A DNA stretch of 64,000 bases from Hyphomonadaceae bacterium (GTDB lineage: Bacteria > Pseudomonadota > Alphaproteobacteria > Caulobacterales > Aquidulcibacteraceae). A model generated the notes under the pieces. That model saw only the letters and a list, made by a program, of their open reading frames with translations, searched no databases and was not told where the DNA came from. Made by a program: the position numbers and the translations under genes. The stretch covers positions 1 through 64,000 of the forward strand of contig JAKFWO010000009.1 of NCBI GenBank assembly GCA_021731815.1. The letters run 5' to 3'. Below are positions 1 through 8,420 of the stretch, in pieces (positions within the stretch are counted from its first letter, which is position 1; each line of letters starts with the position of its first letter).

Positions 1-53
1 TACCTCCCCACATCGACCCCACCCGACGACACCAATCCTCCTGAAAGCTCCCC

Positions 54-1173
54 ATGCGCGCTGAAATGGAAGCCGCGATCGCCGCAATCCGCAAATCCGC
101 CGCCATTTTGCGGAGGCGTCTTTGACTGGGACATTTCGCTGAAACGGCTCGACGAACTCAATGCCCTGGCCGAAGCCGGAGATCTGTGGAACGATCTCGA
201 AAAGGCGCAAAAGCTGATGCGAGAGCGCAACGCGCTCGCGGCGGCAATGGACAATGTGCGCGCCATGGAGCGTGAGACCGCCGACGCCACCGAGCTTGCC
301 GAACTCGCCGAGGCCGAGGGTGACGAAGCAACGCTTGCCGATCTCGAACGCGACCTGAAAAGCGCCGCAGACCGGGCCGCGCGCGCTGAGCTCGAGGCAC
401 TGCTTTCGGGCGAGGCAGACCGCAATGATTGCTATGTCGAATTCAATGCCGGGGCGGGTGGAACCGAAGCCCAGGACTGGTGCGCCATGCTGCGCCGCAT
501 GATCGCGCGCTGGGCCAATGCCCATGGCTATGGGGTGGAAGATGTCGACGACCATCCCGGCGAGGAAGCGGGCATCAAATCGGCAACGCTGCTCATCAAA
601 GGCGAAAACGCCTATGGCTGGCTGAAATCCGAAAGTGGCGTGCATCGTCTGGTGCGGATTTCGCCCTTTGATTCCAATGCCCGCCGCCATACCAGCTTTG
701 CGAGCGTCTGGGTCTATCCGGTCATCGACGACACCATCGCCATCGAAATTCAAGACAAGGATGTGCGGGTGGATACCTACCGCTCCTCCGGTGCCGGCGG
801 CCAGCATGTCAACAAGACCGATTCAGCGGTGCGCCTGACCCATATGCCCACCGGAATCGTCGTGGCGTGCCAGAATCAGCGCTCCCAGCACCGCAATCGC
901 GAACAGGCATGGGACATGCTGCGCGCCCGGCTCTATGAGCATGAATTGTCCATTCGCGAAGCCGCCGCCCAGGCGGTGGAGGACAATAAATCCGAAATCG
1001 GCTGGGGACGTCAGATCCGTTCTTATGTCCTGCAACCCTATCAGATGGTCAAGGACCTGCGTACCGAGGCCGAAACTTCGGACGCGCAAGGGGTTCTCGA
1101 CGGCGATATCGACCGCTTCCTATCGGCGGCGCTGGCGAGGCGTGCCGGGCTTGATGACGAAATCCCGGCCTGA
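54..1173 (+). CDS. prfB: Peptide chain release factor 2 (RF2), expressed by programmed +1 frameshift
   Basis: RF2 ends translation at UGA and UAA codons in the ribosomal A site. The gene is in two frames: 23 codons from ATG 54 end in an in-frame TGA at 123-125, and the remaining product reads in the +1 frame from GAC 124 to the stop at 1173, giving 372 residues, close to E. coli RF2. The short first frame ([10 protein letters not shown]...) looks like the usual RF2 N-terminus, so the ATG at 54 is the real start and the ATG at 217 is internal. The stop-codon-reading SPF tripeptide is at residues 203-205 and the catalytic GGQ at 248-250. The autoregulatory frameshift site is described separately. 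Family assignment is certain; the frameshift is read directly from the sequence. Confidence 0.96.
111..126 (+). promoter_or_regulatory. Programmed +1 ribosomal frameshift site in prfB
   Basis: A Shine-Dalgarno-like CGGAGG (111-116) is followed by three bases and then CTT TGA C (120-126). This is the same order and spacing as the classical prfB site, in which slow RF2-dependent reading of the UGA lets the ribosome slip forward on CUU. High RF2 would terminate here; low RF2 would allow the shift and full-length synthesis. Confidence 0.93.
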
Positions 1174-1185
1174 CCGTTGGATGCC

Positions 1186-1962
1186 TTAAAACGGAATCCG
1201 TGTGCCATCCCAGGCGAAGGCATGGCCGCTGTCGCCGGGCGCGAGCCGGTCGAGCACGTCGAGCAGATGGCTCGCCGCCACATCCGGCGCAAACAGTTTC
1301 CCGGGCGCGAGCGCGCGTTGAAACGGCGCGGACAGGGCGCTGTCCACGGTGCCGGGATGGAGCGCGACACAGATCGCAAAAGGGTTTTTGCGCGCGAGTT
1401 CGATCGACATCGTGCGGATGATCTGGTGCAGCGCGGCTTTCGAGGCCCGATAGGATGCCCAGCCGCCCAAACGGTTGTCGCTGATCGAGCCCACCCGCGC
1501 CGAGAGCGCTGCAAGGATCGCCCGCCGGTTCACGGCCAGCAAGGGAAGAAAATGCTTTGCGATCAGTGCGGGTCCTGTCGCATTGAGCGCAAAGGCATAA
1601 GCGAAGGCTTCGGGTGAAAACTCGCGCCATGATTTTTCGGGTTGAAAGCCGTCTTTTGCGTGCAGAACGCCGGTGGCGATGATCACGAGATCAAGCGGAC
1701 CCGCGCGGCCGATGGCTGCGGCGGCATCGGCAATACTGGCCTCGTCGCGCAGATCGAAGGCGAAGGGAATGGCCCCCTCGGGCAAGGGCGCGCGCGGCAC
1801 CCCGCTTCCGGCCCGGCTGCCCGCCCGGCTGCCCGCATGCACTTCCCCGAAATTGCGCGCGCATACCAAGGCGGTGAGGGCATGGCCGATGGCACCGCTC
1901 GCACCGAAAATGACGGCGCGGCCGGGACGCGCTGCGGGGCTCAATTCAGCGCCTCCGGCCAT
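1186..1962 (-). CDS. Short-chain dehydrogenase/reductase, C-factor (CsgA)-like
   Basis: Classical SDR of 258 residues. The N-terminal Rossmann strand carries GASGAIG at residues 20-26 for NAD(P) binding, and the catalytic YxxxK is seen as YRASK, followed by a helix and a PG turn (HPGTVDSAL), as in the C-factor/CsgA branch. The substrate cannot be told from sequence. A run of GSRAGSRAGSG near residue 50 comes from a 12-bp tandem duplication in the DNA (around 1810-1835) and is probably a lineage-specific insertion in a surface loop. The gene starts 11 bases after the stop of the LpoA-like gene and may be cotranscribed with it; it converges on prfB with only 12 bases between the stops. Confidence 0.85.
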   Translation of the reverse strand: MAGGAELSPAARPGRAVIFGASGAIGHALTALVCARNFGEVHAGSRAGSRAGSGVPRAPLPEGAIPFAFDLRDEASIADAAAAIGRAGPLDLVIIATGVLHAKDGFQPEKSWREFSPEAFAYAFALNATGPALIAKHFLPLLAVNRRAILAALSARVGSISDNRLGGWASYRASKAALHQIIRTMSIELARKNPFAICVALHPGTVDSALSAPFQRALAPGKLFAPDVAASHLLDVLDRLAPGDSGHAFAWDGTRIPF

Positions 1963-1973
1963 GCGGGCAAGCG

Positions 1974-3380
1974 TCAGCTCCCCGGAGACGCAAAGGCCTT
2001 TGCGCCCGCCTCGCGCACCACCGGGCCCTGGGGCGAAACCTCGATGATCGCCAAACCGCGCTCGACAAGGCCATTCGATCCGAACCGGAACAATCCGTCC
2101 GTGCCCAGGAAACCCTGTTCATGCTGAATGGCTTCGGCAAGGATCCCGGGTCCGCCATTGGCGCGGTTGAGTGCGCTCATCAGCGCGGTCGCGTCATAGG
2201 AATAGCTCGAGATTCGTGAGGGCTTGCGCCCGTTGGCGGCCTCGAAGCGGGTGACGAATCCTGCGCGTGCCGTCGGGTCGGGGGCCGCGAACCAGGCACC
2301 GAAATACGAGGATTCGCGCGTGAGATCCGTATCCGACCACGAGCTGATCCCCAGAATCCGTACCGCGCGCGGATCCACCCCATTGCCCGCGATCAGCGGC
2401 AAAGCAGCGCGCAAAGTGTCGCCACGGTCAGGAATGAAGATCGCCCGCTTGCCTGGCGGGGCGGGCGCGCGGCGCAGGGCGGTCGCCAGCGTTTTCGCCG
2501 GGATCTCCATCTGCTTGACCCCGCGCGGATCATTGCTGCGCGGATAAAACTCCACCACCGGAACCGCCAGCCCGCGCGCCTGCGCCTCGGTTTGCGCCGC
2601 CAGGGCCGCACGCCGGCCAAACACGTCGTCTGGTGCAAATATATAAAGGCTCGTCACGCCCTGACGCGCGGCGTAATCCACGATGCGCCGGGTTTCCTGC
2701 TCGGGCAGGGCGCTCAGAAGCCAGGTTCCCGGGCCGGCGACACTGGAATCCGAGGAAAAGGCGATGATCGGGCGCCCGGCCGCACCGGATGTGGCGCTGA
2801 CCGTCCCACGAACCTCGGCCGCCAGCAGCGGGCCGATAATCGCATCCGCGCCATTGGCAATGGCTTCCTCGGTGGCGCGGCGGGCGCTGGCCTCGGTCTC
2901 GCCGCTGTCGATCGGCATCAGAACGAGCGCGCGGTCCTTGACGTCGAACAGAGCAAGTTCCGCCGCAGCGAGCAGATTGCGCGCCTCGTCGCGAAATGTC
3001 GCGCTGCTGAATGGCAAAAGCACCGCGACGCGCGAAAACGCCTTGCCCGCCAGATGGGGTGGCGAAAGCCCATAGGTTCCGGCGACATTCGCGGTTTCGG
3101 GCTGGGGGACGCGGACCAGATTGGCAGCGACGCTCGCGGGTTGGCCCGAGACGCTGCCGAGCGCGATGGTCGCCGCCGGCAAAGCGCGGGGCGCTTCCTT
3201 CTCCGGCAACGGTGCCACGGGGCCGGTCACGCCGGTTGAGGTCGGCGGCGGCCGCGTAGCATTGCAGGCCCCGAGCATCAGGAGCGTTGCGAAAACGGCC
3301 GCGGCGGCCCTGCCACGCTTCGCTGTCCGGAAGGGGACAGGGGTCCCGATATCAGGGGTCCCGATATATGGAATGGTCAT
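1974..3380 (-). CDS. LpoA-like penicillin-binding protein activator lipoprotein (periplasmic binding fold)
   Basis: A 468-residue lipoprotein. After a basic N-terminus and a hydrophobic stretch comes a lipobox LGAC, so the mature protein should be attached to a membrane by its cysteine. The rest has the type I periplasmic-binding fold of the Leu/Ile/Val-receptor superfamily (VAVLLPFS start, GADAIIGPLLAAEV, IFAPDD). Position supports LpoA/YraM: in many proteobacteria yraM stands divergent to rsmI (yraL) with yraN next, exactly as here. I chose ATG 3380 because the signal peptide follows directly; the open frame extends further upstream to 3554 but through repeat DNA. The segment before the signal peptide contains IGTPDIGTP, encoded by a short direct repeat. 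Whether it activates a PBP is inferred from family and context. Confidence 0.82.
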   Translation of the reverse strand: MTIPYIGTPDIGTPVPFRTAKRGRAAAAVFATLLMLGACNATRPPPTSTGVTGPVAPLPEKEAPRALPAATIALGSVSGQPASVAANLVRVPQPETANVAGTYGLSPPHLAGKAFSRVAVLLPFSSATFRDEARNLLAAAELALFDVKDRALVLMPIDSGETEASARRATEEAIANGADAIIGPLLAAEVRGTVSATSGAAGRPIIAFSSDSSVAGPGTWLLSALPEQETRRIVDYAARQGVTSLYIFAPDDVFGRRAALAAQTEAQARGLAVPVVEFYPRSNDPRGVKQMEIPAKTLATALRRAPAPPGKRAIFIPDRGDTLRAALPLIAGNGVDPRAVRILGISSWSDTDLTRESSYFGAWFAAPDPTARAGFVTRFEAANGRKPSRISSYSYDATALMSALNRANGGPGILAEAIQHEQGFLGTDGLFRFGSNGLVERGLAIIEVSPQGPVVREAGAKAFASPGS

Positions 3381-3413
3381 CTTTCCCGCCCTTTTGCCGC
3401 GAGTGGTTCGTTG

Positions 3414-3458
3414 CCGACATTTGCATCCCATTGATACGAACCGGCGAGCAAATGTCGG
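3414..3458. repeat. Dispersed hairpin element, copy 1 (11-bp stem, 23-nt loop)
   Basis: CCGACATTTGC (3414-3424) pairs perfectly with GCAAATGTCGG (3448-3458). The 23-nt loop begins ATCCC and contains GATAC. A second copy at 28083-28127 has the same arms, the same loop length and the same conserved loop positions. Confidence 0.85.
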
Positions 3459-3595
3459 AATCATAAGAACCAATCGCAAGTTGTTGGTTTCAGTGGATCT
3501 TTTGAATTCGAGATTTGCCTGCCCGCCTGATGTTGAACGGGATGCAAATGTCAAATTCGATCCACCAGGGCGGACATGCCACCACTCTTCAATGT

Positions 3596-3651
3596 CGCCC
3601 GATCATCGCGCCCGATCATCGCGCCCGATCATCGCGCCCGATCATCGCGCC
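3596..3651. repeat. 13-bp tandem repeat, four units
   Basis: The unit GATCATCGCGCCC occurs head-to-tail at 3601-3613, 3614-3626, 3627-3639 and 3640-3651 (last one a base short), preceded by a partial unit. Because 13 is not a multiple of three the array shifts reading frame with each unit, which argues against coding use. Confidence 0.92.
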
Positions 3652-3749
3652 AGTGCATGGGTCCTTCCCGGGACTTCCGCGCGGGTTCTCGCCGGACATT
3701 CACCCGGAAATTTGCCCGCACCCACGTCACCCGATAGGATTGGTCGGTC

Positions 3750-4844
3750 ATGACCAATTTCCCGCACACCAGTTTCCCGCACATCAGGCACGATACCGAA
3801 TCCGGTCATCCTCCGGGCTCCGCAGAGAATCCGGGCACCAATCCGGATGCCCGAATTACCCCTGAGCCCGCAAGCAAACGGACGGCGCGCTCATTCTCTA
3901 GCCGAAGGGGCGACCCGCGCCAAGCCGGCGAAGTGGATTCGGCAGATGTTTCCGCGTCGGTTCCCCAGAGGACAGCCCTTGCTCCCGGGCTTTGGCTGGT
4001 GGCGACCCCGATCGGCAATCTCGGCGACCTCACCCCACGGGCGCTCGATATTCTCTGCCGCGCGGATCTGGTTCTGGCCGAAGACACGCGGGTGACAGGA
4101 AAGCTGCTCGCGCTGCATGGCAAGAAAAGGCCGCTCCTGCCCTATCATGAGCATAATTCCGCCGGAATGCGGCCGCGTATTCTCGCCGAACTCGGCGCGG
4201 GGCGGAGTGTGGCGCTGGCCTCGGACGCCGGAACGCCGCTCATCTCTGATCCCGGCTACAAATTGGTGCGCGCAGCGGTCGCGGCCGGGCATCGGGTTAG
4301 CCCTGCGCCGGGGGCCTCGTCGGTGCTGGCGGCGCTGGTGGTCTCGGGCCTGCCGAGCGACCGCTTTCTGTTTGCCGGCTTCTCGCCCCATCGCGTGCAG
4401 GAGCGGCGGCGGTTTTTCGCGGAACTCGCGCCGGTCAATGCAACCATCGTGTTTTTCGAGGCACCGGGCCGGCTGGCGGCCAGCCTTGCCGCGGCCGCAG
4501 AAATTTTCGGGGATCGCCCGGCGGCAATGGCCCGTGAACTCACCAAATTATTCGAGGAAATCCGCCGGGACAGTCTTCCCGCCCTTGCCGGATATTATGC
4601 CGGCCAACCCGCGCCGAAGGGCGAAATCGTGGTGGTCATCGGCCCACCCGCGACCCGGATCGCCGAAGGAGGGGAAGCGAAAGCGGAGAGCCAGGCGCTC
4701 GATCTCGCCTTGCAGGCAGCACTCGCAACACAAACGCTGAAAGCGGCCGTGGCGGCGGTTTCCGTTGAATTCGGTCGGCCGCGCAAGGAGGTCTATTCCC
4801 GGGCGCTTGCACTTCGTGGACCCGGAGCCCGGCCCGAGCCATGA
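3750..4844 (+). CDS. rsmI: 16S rRNA (cytidine(1402)-2'-O)-methyltransferase
   Basis: RsmI 2'-O-methylates C1402 in the decoding centre of 16S rRNA using S-adenosylmethionine. The core starts with LVATPIGNLGDLTPRAL, followed by AEDTR, the HNS and SDAGTPLISDPG motifs and PGASS, all typical of the family. The open frame gives 364 residues, some 80 more than the family needs; residues 1 to about 80 are low in complexity, and the DNA under them includes a short duplication (TTTCCCGCACA, twice near 3767-3787). An in-frame GTG at 3933 would give a normal-sized enzyme, so the start is uncertain. The stop overlaps the yraN start by four bases (ATGA), indicating translational coupling. Confidence 0.93.
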   Translation: MTNFPHTSFPHIRHDTESGHPPGSAENPGTNPDARITPEPASKRTARSFSSRRGDPRQAGEVDSADVSASVPQRTALAPGLWLVATPIGNLGDLTPRALDILCRADLVLAEDTRVTGKLLALHGKKRPLLPYHEHNSAGMRPRILAELGAGRSVALASDAGTPLISDPGYKLVRAAVAAGHRVSPAPGASSVLAALVVSGLPSDRFLFAGFSPHRVQERRRFFAELAPVNATIVFFEAPGRLAASLAAAAEIFGDRPAAMARELTKLFEEIRRDSLPALAGYYAGQPAPKGEIVVVIGPPATRIAEGGEAKAESQALDLALQAALATQTLKAAVAAVSVEFGRPRKEVYSRALALRGPGARPEP

Positions 4845-5308
4845 ACCGCATCCGCGCCGCCAGTGCCCGCAGGCTGGCCGAGCGGCGGGGCCGCATGGCC
4901 GAATGGGCCGCGGCTTTGTGGTTGATCCTGAAAGGATATCGCATTCTGGCTCGCCGCGCCCGCACGCCCTATGGTGAAATCGACCTCATCGCGGTGAAGA
5001 ATCATGTCGTGTGCTTTGTCGAGGTAAAATCGCGCGCCGACCTTGTGACCGCGCTTTCGGCGCCCGGCCCGCGCCAATTGCGCCGGATTGCGTCGGCGGC
5101 TGCCCATTGGATGGGCAAGCGGGCCTGGGGGCGGAAAAGCAGCACGCGCGATCCGGTCGCGTGCCCGGTCGCCAGCCCGGTCGCCGGAGATGAAGCGAAC
5201 CGGGGGAAAGGGTTCGGCTGGCGCTATGATCTCATCGCCATTCCCCGCAAGGGTGCCTGGGTCCACAAGCGCGATGCCTTCCGGCCCGAGGCCGAATGGG
5301 AGAAATGA
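4841..5308 (+). CDS. yraN: UPF0102 family protein YraN
   Basis: Small protein with a predicted restriction-endonuclease-like fold, as in the YraN family. Visible family features are the N-terminal helix region (RRGRMAEWAAALWLILKGY), GEIDLIA and FVEVKSR, which together form the nuclease-like E/D-ExK pattern. The biochemical role of the family is not firmly known. It overlaps rsmI by ATGA, a widely conserved neighbour. The region after residue 100 holds a duplication (PVACPVASPVAG, from a 12-bp repeat), absent from the usual family length of about 120, which explains the 155 residues here. Confidence 0.9.
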   Translation: MNRIRAASARRLAERRGRMAEWAAALWLILKGYRILARRARTPYGEIDLIAVKNHVVCFVEVKSRADLVTALSAPGPRQLRRIASAAAHWMGKRAWGRKSSTRDPVACPVASPVAGDEANRGKGFGWRYDLIAIPRKGAWVHKRDAFRPEAEWEK

Positions 5309-5350
5309 GCGCCTCATCGGGTTTACGAAAAGGCTCTGCCGGAAATCCCT

Positions 5351-5462
5351 GGAGCGTGATAGCCAAAAGTGGATGCCGGTTTTGGTGGCCATCACGCTCC
5401 AAGCTTTTGATTTAGAGCCTGATCGTTTGAGCTTGATTCAATCTCAAACGATCAGGCTCTAA
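5351..5462. repeat. Compound palindrome, copy A (two hairpins)
   Basis: First hairpin: GGAGCGTGAT (5351-5360) with ATCACGCTCC (5391-5400). Second: a perfect 20-bp stem, 5412-5431 with 5443-5462, 11-nt loop, ending in GCTCTAA. The TAG stop of emrB (5459-5461 on the minus strand) lies in the last arm. Layout matches the copies near 12.9, 28.5 and 54.7 kb, although the arm sequences differ. Confidence 0.85.
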
Positions 5463-7171
5463 TGCCCGGATACGGCGGCATTTCCTGCCGAAATCGGGCC
5501 GGAACTGGTGCGCACCCGGCCGATGGCCAGCGTCAATATCGCACCGAGTGCGAATGCGTAACCCAGCACGATGAAACCATCCGCAAAGGCCATCGTTGAT
5601 GCATCCCGGGCGAGTATTCCCGTGAGTTGCTGAAGCGCGCCGCTTTCGGGATCGGCGATACCCAATTGCGCGTCGCGAAAGGCGAGGGTCTCGAGAAAAT
5701 TGGTCACCGCCAGATTGTCGGGCGCAATTCCCTCGCTCAATCGCAAACGGTGGAAATCCGTGCGATCCGACAACAGCTGGACGAGGCCGGCCAAAGCCAT
5801 GGCCCCACCGATATTGCGCACAAGCTGGAACAGGCTGGAGGCACTCTTGATGCGCTCAGGCGGAAGGGATGCCATGGAAACGCGCGTGGCGGGGATCATG
5901 GCGATCATGATTCCCGCCCCCGTCCAGATCTGGGGCCAGAACATTTCGGCAAAGCCCCATTGGGGGGTCAAATGGGCCATATCCTGGAAGCCCCAGGCGG
6001 CCAGAAGCATCCCGCCGGCCATTTGCAGCCTTGGGTCGATCCGGTCGGACAATTTTCCGGCGATGGGTGCCGCCACGAACATTGCGAGCCCGGTTGCCAG
6101 CATCACCACGCCGATATCGAGCGCACCCAATTGGCGGACTTCGGCAAGAAACAGGGGCCGCAGAAACACCGAACCATACAGCCCCGCACCCACGATGAGT
6201 TGCAGCGCCGAGCCGATCGCGAAACTGGTATTGCCGAAGGCCTTCAGATCCACGATCGGGTTGGAATAATTGAGGCTTCGCCACAGAAAGATCACGCAGC
6301 CGATGGCAGAAGCACTGGCCGCCAACAGAACCGCGCGGTCGTCGAACCAGTCATTGCGCGGGCCTTCCTCGAGGAAAAACTGGAGACAGCCCAGAAAGAT
6401 CGCCATTGTGACGAGGCCGAGCCAGTCAATGCCGCGCGACAGGCGGGGATCGCCCTTGTCGAAATCCCCGAACCGCAAAACGATCAGCACGATCGCAATC
6501 CCCGGGATCACATTGACAAAGAACAGCCAATGCCAGCTTGCGGCCTCGGTGATATAGCCGCCGATCGTCGGGCCAATGGTCGGGGCGAGCGTGGCGATCA
6601 GGCTTACCACCACGGTGGTCAGGGTCCGGTGGCGTTCGGGGAATGCCGTGAAAGCAAGCGCGAAGACCGTGGGGATCAGCGCACCCCCGAAAAAACCCTG
6701 AAAGGTCCGCGCGAGGATCATCTGATCCATGCTCTGCGCAAGTCCGGCCAGCACGCTGAAGCCGGTAAATCCGATGGCGGCCATGACGAAAGTCGGGCGC
6801 GAGCCCAGCCAGCGCGACAAATAGCCCGCCAGCGGGATCATCACCACTTCGGCGATGAGATAGCTCGTCTGCACCCAGGAGACTTCCTCCCGGCTGGCAG
6901 CGAGGCCGGCCTGGATCTGCGGCAGCGATGCCGCAACGATCTGGATGTCGAGGATGGCCATGAACATGCCCACCACCATCGCGATGAAAGCGATGATGTG
7001 GCCGATCTTGACGACCGGCTCTGCCTGCGCGGAGGTCGCATCATTCAGGAGGGCGGGTCTGTCTTCGGACGGCGCGACAGGCATCTGCTCGCGCAGGCGC
7101 AATACCCGCAGCATCCGCGCGCGCATGCGGTGCCTGTTCTCGTCCTCGAGCGGGGATTCGAGCGCGGTCAT
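5459..7171 (-). CDS. DHA2 family (EmrB/QacA-type) multidrug efflux MFS transporter
   Basis: Inner-membrane drug/proton antiporter with the hydrophobicity of a 14-helix DHA2 transporter. The first helix carries the DHA2 signature MAILDIQIVAASLPQI, motif A-like GYLSRWLGSRP follows helix 2, and motif C (APTIGPTIGGYI) sits in helix 5. It follows an EmrA-like adaptor 43 bases upstream, so the pair should form a tripartite pump with an outer-membrane channel of the TolC type that is not in the window. I prefer ATG 7171; a GTG at 7249 in the same frame would overlap the adaptor gene. The stop codon lies inside a compound palindrome, which may act as the operon end. Confidence 0.9.
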   Translation of the reverse strand: MTALESPLEDENRHRMRARMLRVLRLREQMPVAPSEDRPALLNDATSAQAEPVVKIGHIIAFIAMVVGMFMAILDIQIVAASLPQIQAGLAASREEVSWVQTSYLIAEVVMIPLAGYLSRWLGSRPTFVMAAIGFTGFSVLAGLAQSMDQMILARTFQGFFGGALIPTVFALAFTAFPERHRTLTTVVVSLIATLAPTIGPTIGGYITEAASWHWLFFVNVIPGIAIVLIVLRFGDFDKGDPRLSRGIDWLGLVTMAIFLGCLQFFLEEGPRNDWFDDRAVLLAASASAIGCVIFLWRSLNYSNPIVDLKAFGNTSFAIGSALQLIVGAGLYGSVFLRPLFLAEVRQLGALDIGVVMLATGLAMFVAAPIAGKLSDRIDPRLQMAGGMLLAAWGFQDMAHLTPQWGFAEMFWPQIWTGAGIMIAMIPATRVSMASLPPERIKSASSLFQLVRNIGGAMALAGLVQLLSDRTDFHRLRLSEGIAPDNLAVTNFLETLAFRDAQLGIADPESGALQQLTGILARDASTMAFADGFIVLGYAFALGAILTLAIGRVRTSSGPISAGNAAVSGH

Positions 7172-7214
7172 CGCGGTTCCGGTGGCAGAATCCGAAAAGG
7201 GGTTGGGGGCGGGC

Positions 7215-8330
7215 TCACTGGATCGCCTCGGGCCTCGTATGGGCGGCACCGGTCGTAACGGCGATCTGGCCTTTGGCTCCGGCAGCCGTTTGCGTCACCG
7301 ATTTCAAATCGATCCTTGCCGCCGCCGACAGGCCGGGTGCCAGACGCGCGGCAATGGGCTGGCCGGGATCGATCGAAATCCGCACCGGCACGCGCTGGAC
7401 GATCCGCGTGAAATTGCCGCTGGCATTTTCGGGCGGCAGCAGGGCAAAGCGCGAACCTGCTGCCGGCGAGAAACTTTCCACCCGCCCGGTGATATGTTCC
7501 TTGGGAAAGGCGTCGAGCTTCAGGGAAACCTTCTGGCCAATCGCGATGTTGGCCAATTGGGTCTCTTTGAAATTGGCCATGACATAGGAATTTTCGACCG
7601 GAACGATCATCATCAATTGCTGGCCCGGGCGGATTTTCTGGCCCAGCCGCACGCTGCGCGCGACCACCACGCCATCGATCGGGGCACGGATATCGGCGTG
7701 TTCGCGGGTGATCCTGGTCTGGTCGAGTGCCGCTTCCGCCGCGAGGATCCGGGCATCGAGCCGCATGATCTCGGCCTTCAGAGCCGACACGCCGCTTTGC
7801 TCGGAAGTCAGCCGCGCGCGCCATTGGCTGACCGCCGCCTGCGCGCGGTCATGCTCGGCCTTTGCGGTGTCGAGCCGGGCTTCAGCCACCCAGCCATTGG
7901 CATTGAGGCTTTTTACCCGTTCGAAATCGCCCGCGGCTTTCGCGAGATCGGCATCTGCCGCGCGGATATTGGCCGCGGTCGACACGGCAAATTCACCCTG
8001 CTGGAGGATGCGCTGGTGCGTTACCGCGCGTTCGGCACGCAAGGCGGCGATGTCGGCGCGCGCGCCCGCACTGGCCACTTCCAGCGACGCCGGATTGAGC
8101 CGCGCCAGCAAATCCCCCTTGCGCACCCTCTGGTGGTCGGCGACGAGAATTTCGGCCAATTCGCCGGTGATCAGCGAGGAAATCGGCGCGATGTCGGCCT
8201 CGACATAGGCATTGTCGGTGCGTGCAAAGCGCGCATTCTCGCGGACGAGGTGCACGCCACCGATCAATGCGGTGATCAGCACGGCACCAGCGAAAGCGAC
8301 TTGTGCTCCCGTTTTGAGGGTAAGCTTCAT
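7215..8330 (-). CDS. HlyD/EmrA family periplasmic adaptor subunit
   Basis: Membrane-fusion protein of 371 residues with a single N-terminal membrane anchor (about residues 8-28), then the first half of the lipoyl/biotinyl domain (NAYVEADIAPISSLITGEL), a coiled-coil hairpin rich in A/R/E (about 90-200), the second lipoyl half (APIDGVVVARSVRLGQKIRPG) and a beta-barrel domain. It links the inner-membrane transporter encoded next to an outer-membrane channel. The preceding codon is GTG (8331-8333), but ATG 8330 has the better-placed GAGAAG ribosome site. A perfect palindromic operator lies about 90 bases upstream, suggesting repression by a dimeric regulator encoded elsewhere. Confidence 0.92.
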   Translation of the reverse strand: MKLTLKTGAQVAFAGAVLITALIGGVHLVRENARFARTDNAYVEADIAPISSLITGELAEILVADHQRVRKGDLLARLNPASLEVASAGARADIAALRAERAVTHQRILQQGEFAVSTAANIRAADADLAKAAGDFERVKSLNANGWVAEARLDTAKAEHDRAQAAVSQWRARLTSEQSGVSALKAEIMRLDARILAAEAALDQTRITREHADIRAPIDGVVVARSVRLGQKIRPGQQLMMIVPVENSYVMANFKETQLANIAIGQKVSLKLDAFPKEHITGRVESFSPAAGSRFALLPPENASGNFTRIVQRVPVRISIDPGQPIAARLAPGLSAAARIDLKSVTQTAAGAKGQIAVTTGAAHTRPEAIQ

Positions 8331-8420
8331 CACGACTTCTCGAATCCTCCGGCAGGCCCCAACCCTGCGGCAGAAAAGTCAGCACAGGCCAGCCCTGACC
8401 GCTCCCGATCCGCCCGATTG

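Larger units (their letters stand above)
3381..3749. other. Divergent intergenic region between lpoA-like gene and rsmI
   Basis: This 369-base gap must hold promoters for both divergent genes. It contains one copy of a dispersed hairpin (3414-3458), an inverted half copy of the same motif (GGGATGCAAATGTC, 3539-3552), and a 13-bp tandem repeat (3596-3651). I see no convincing conserved protein in it; the overlapping open frames are low-complexity and repeat-driven. Confidence 0.6.

Noticed and set aside
3596-3651. CRISPR-like array
   Set aside because: Units are 13 bp with no spacers; a simple tandem repeat.
5627-7258. 543-codon open frame antisense to the efflux transporter
   Set aside because: Shadow frame with His/Gly-rich composition and no conserved motif.
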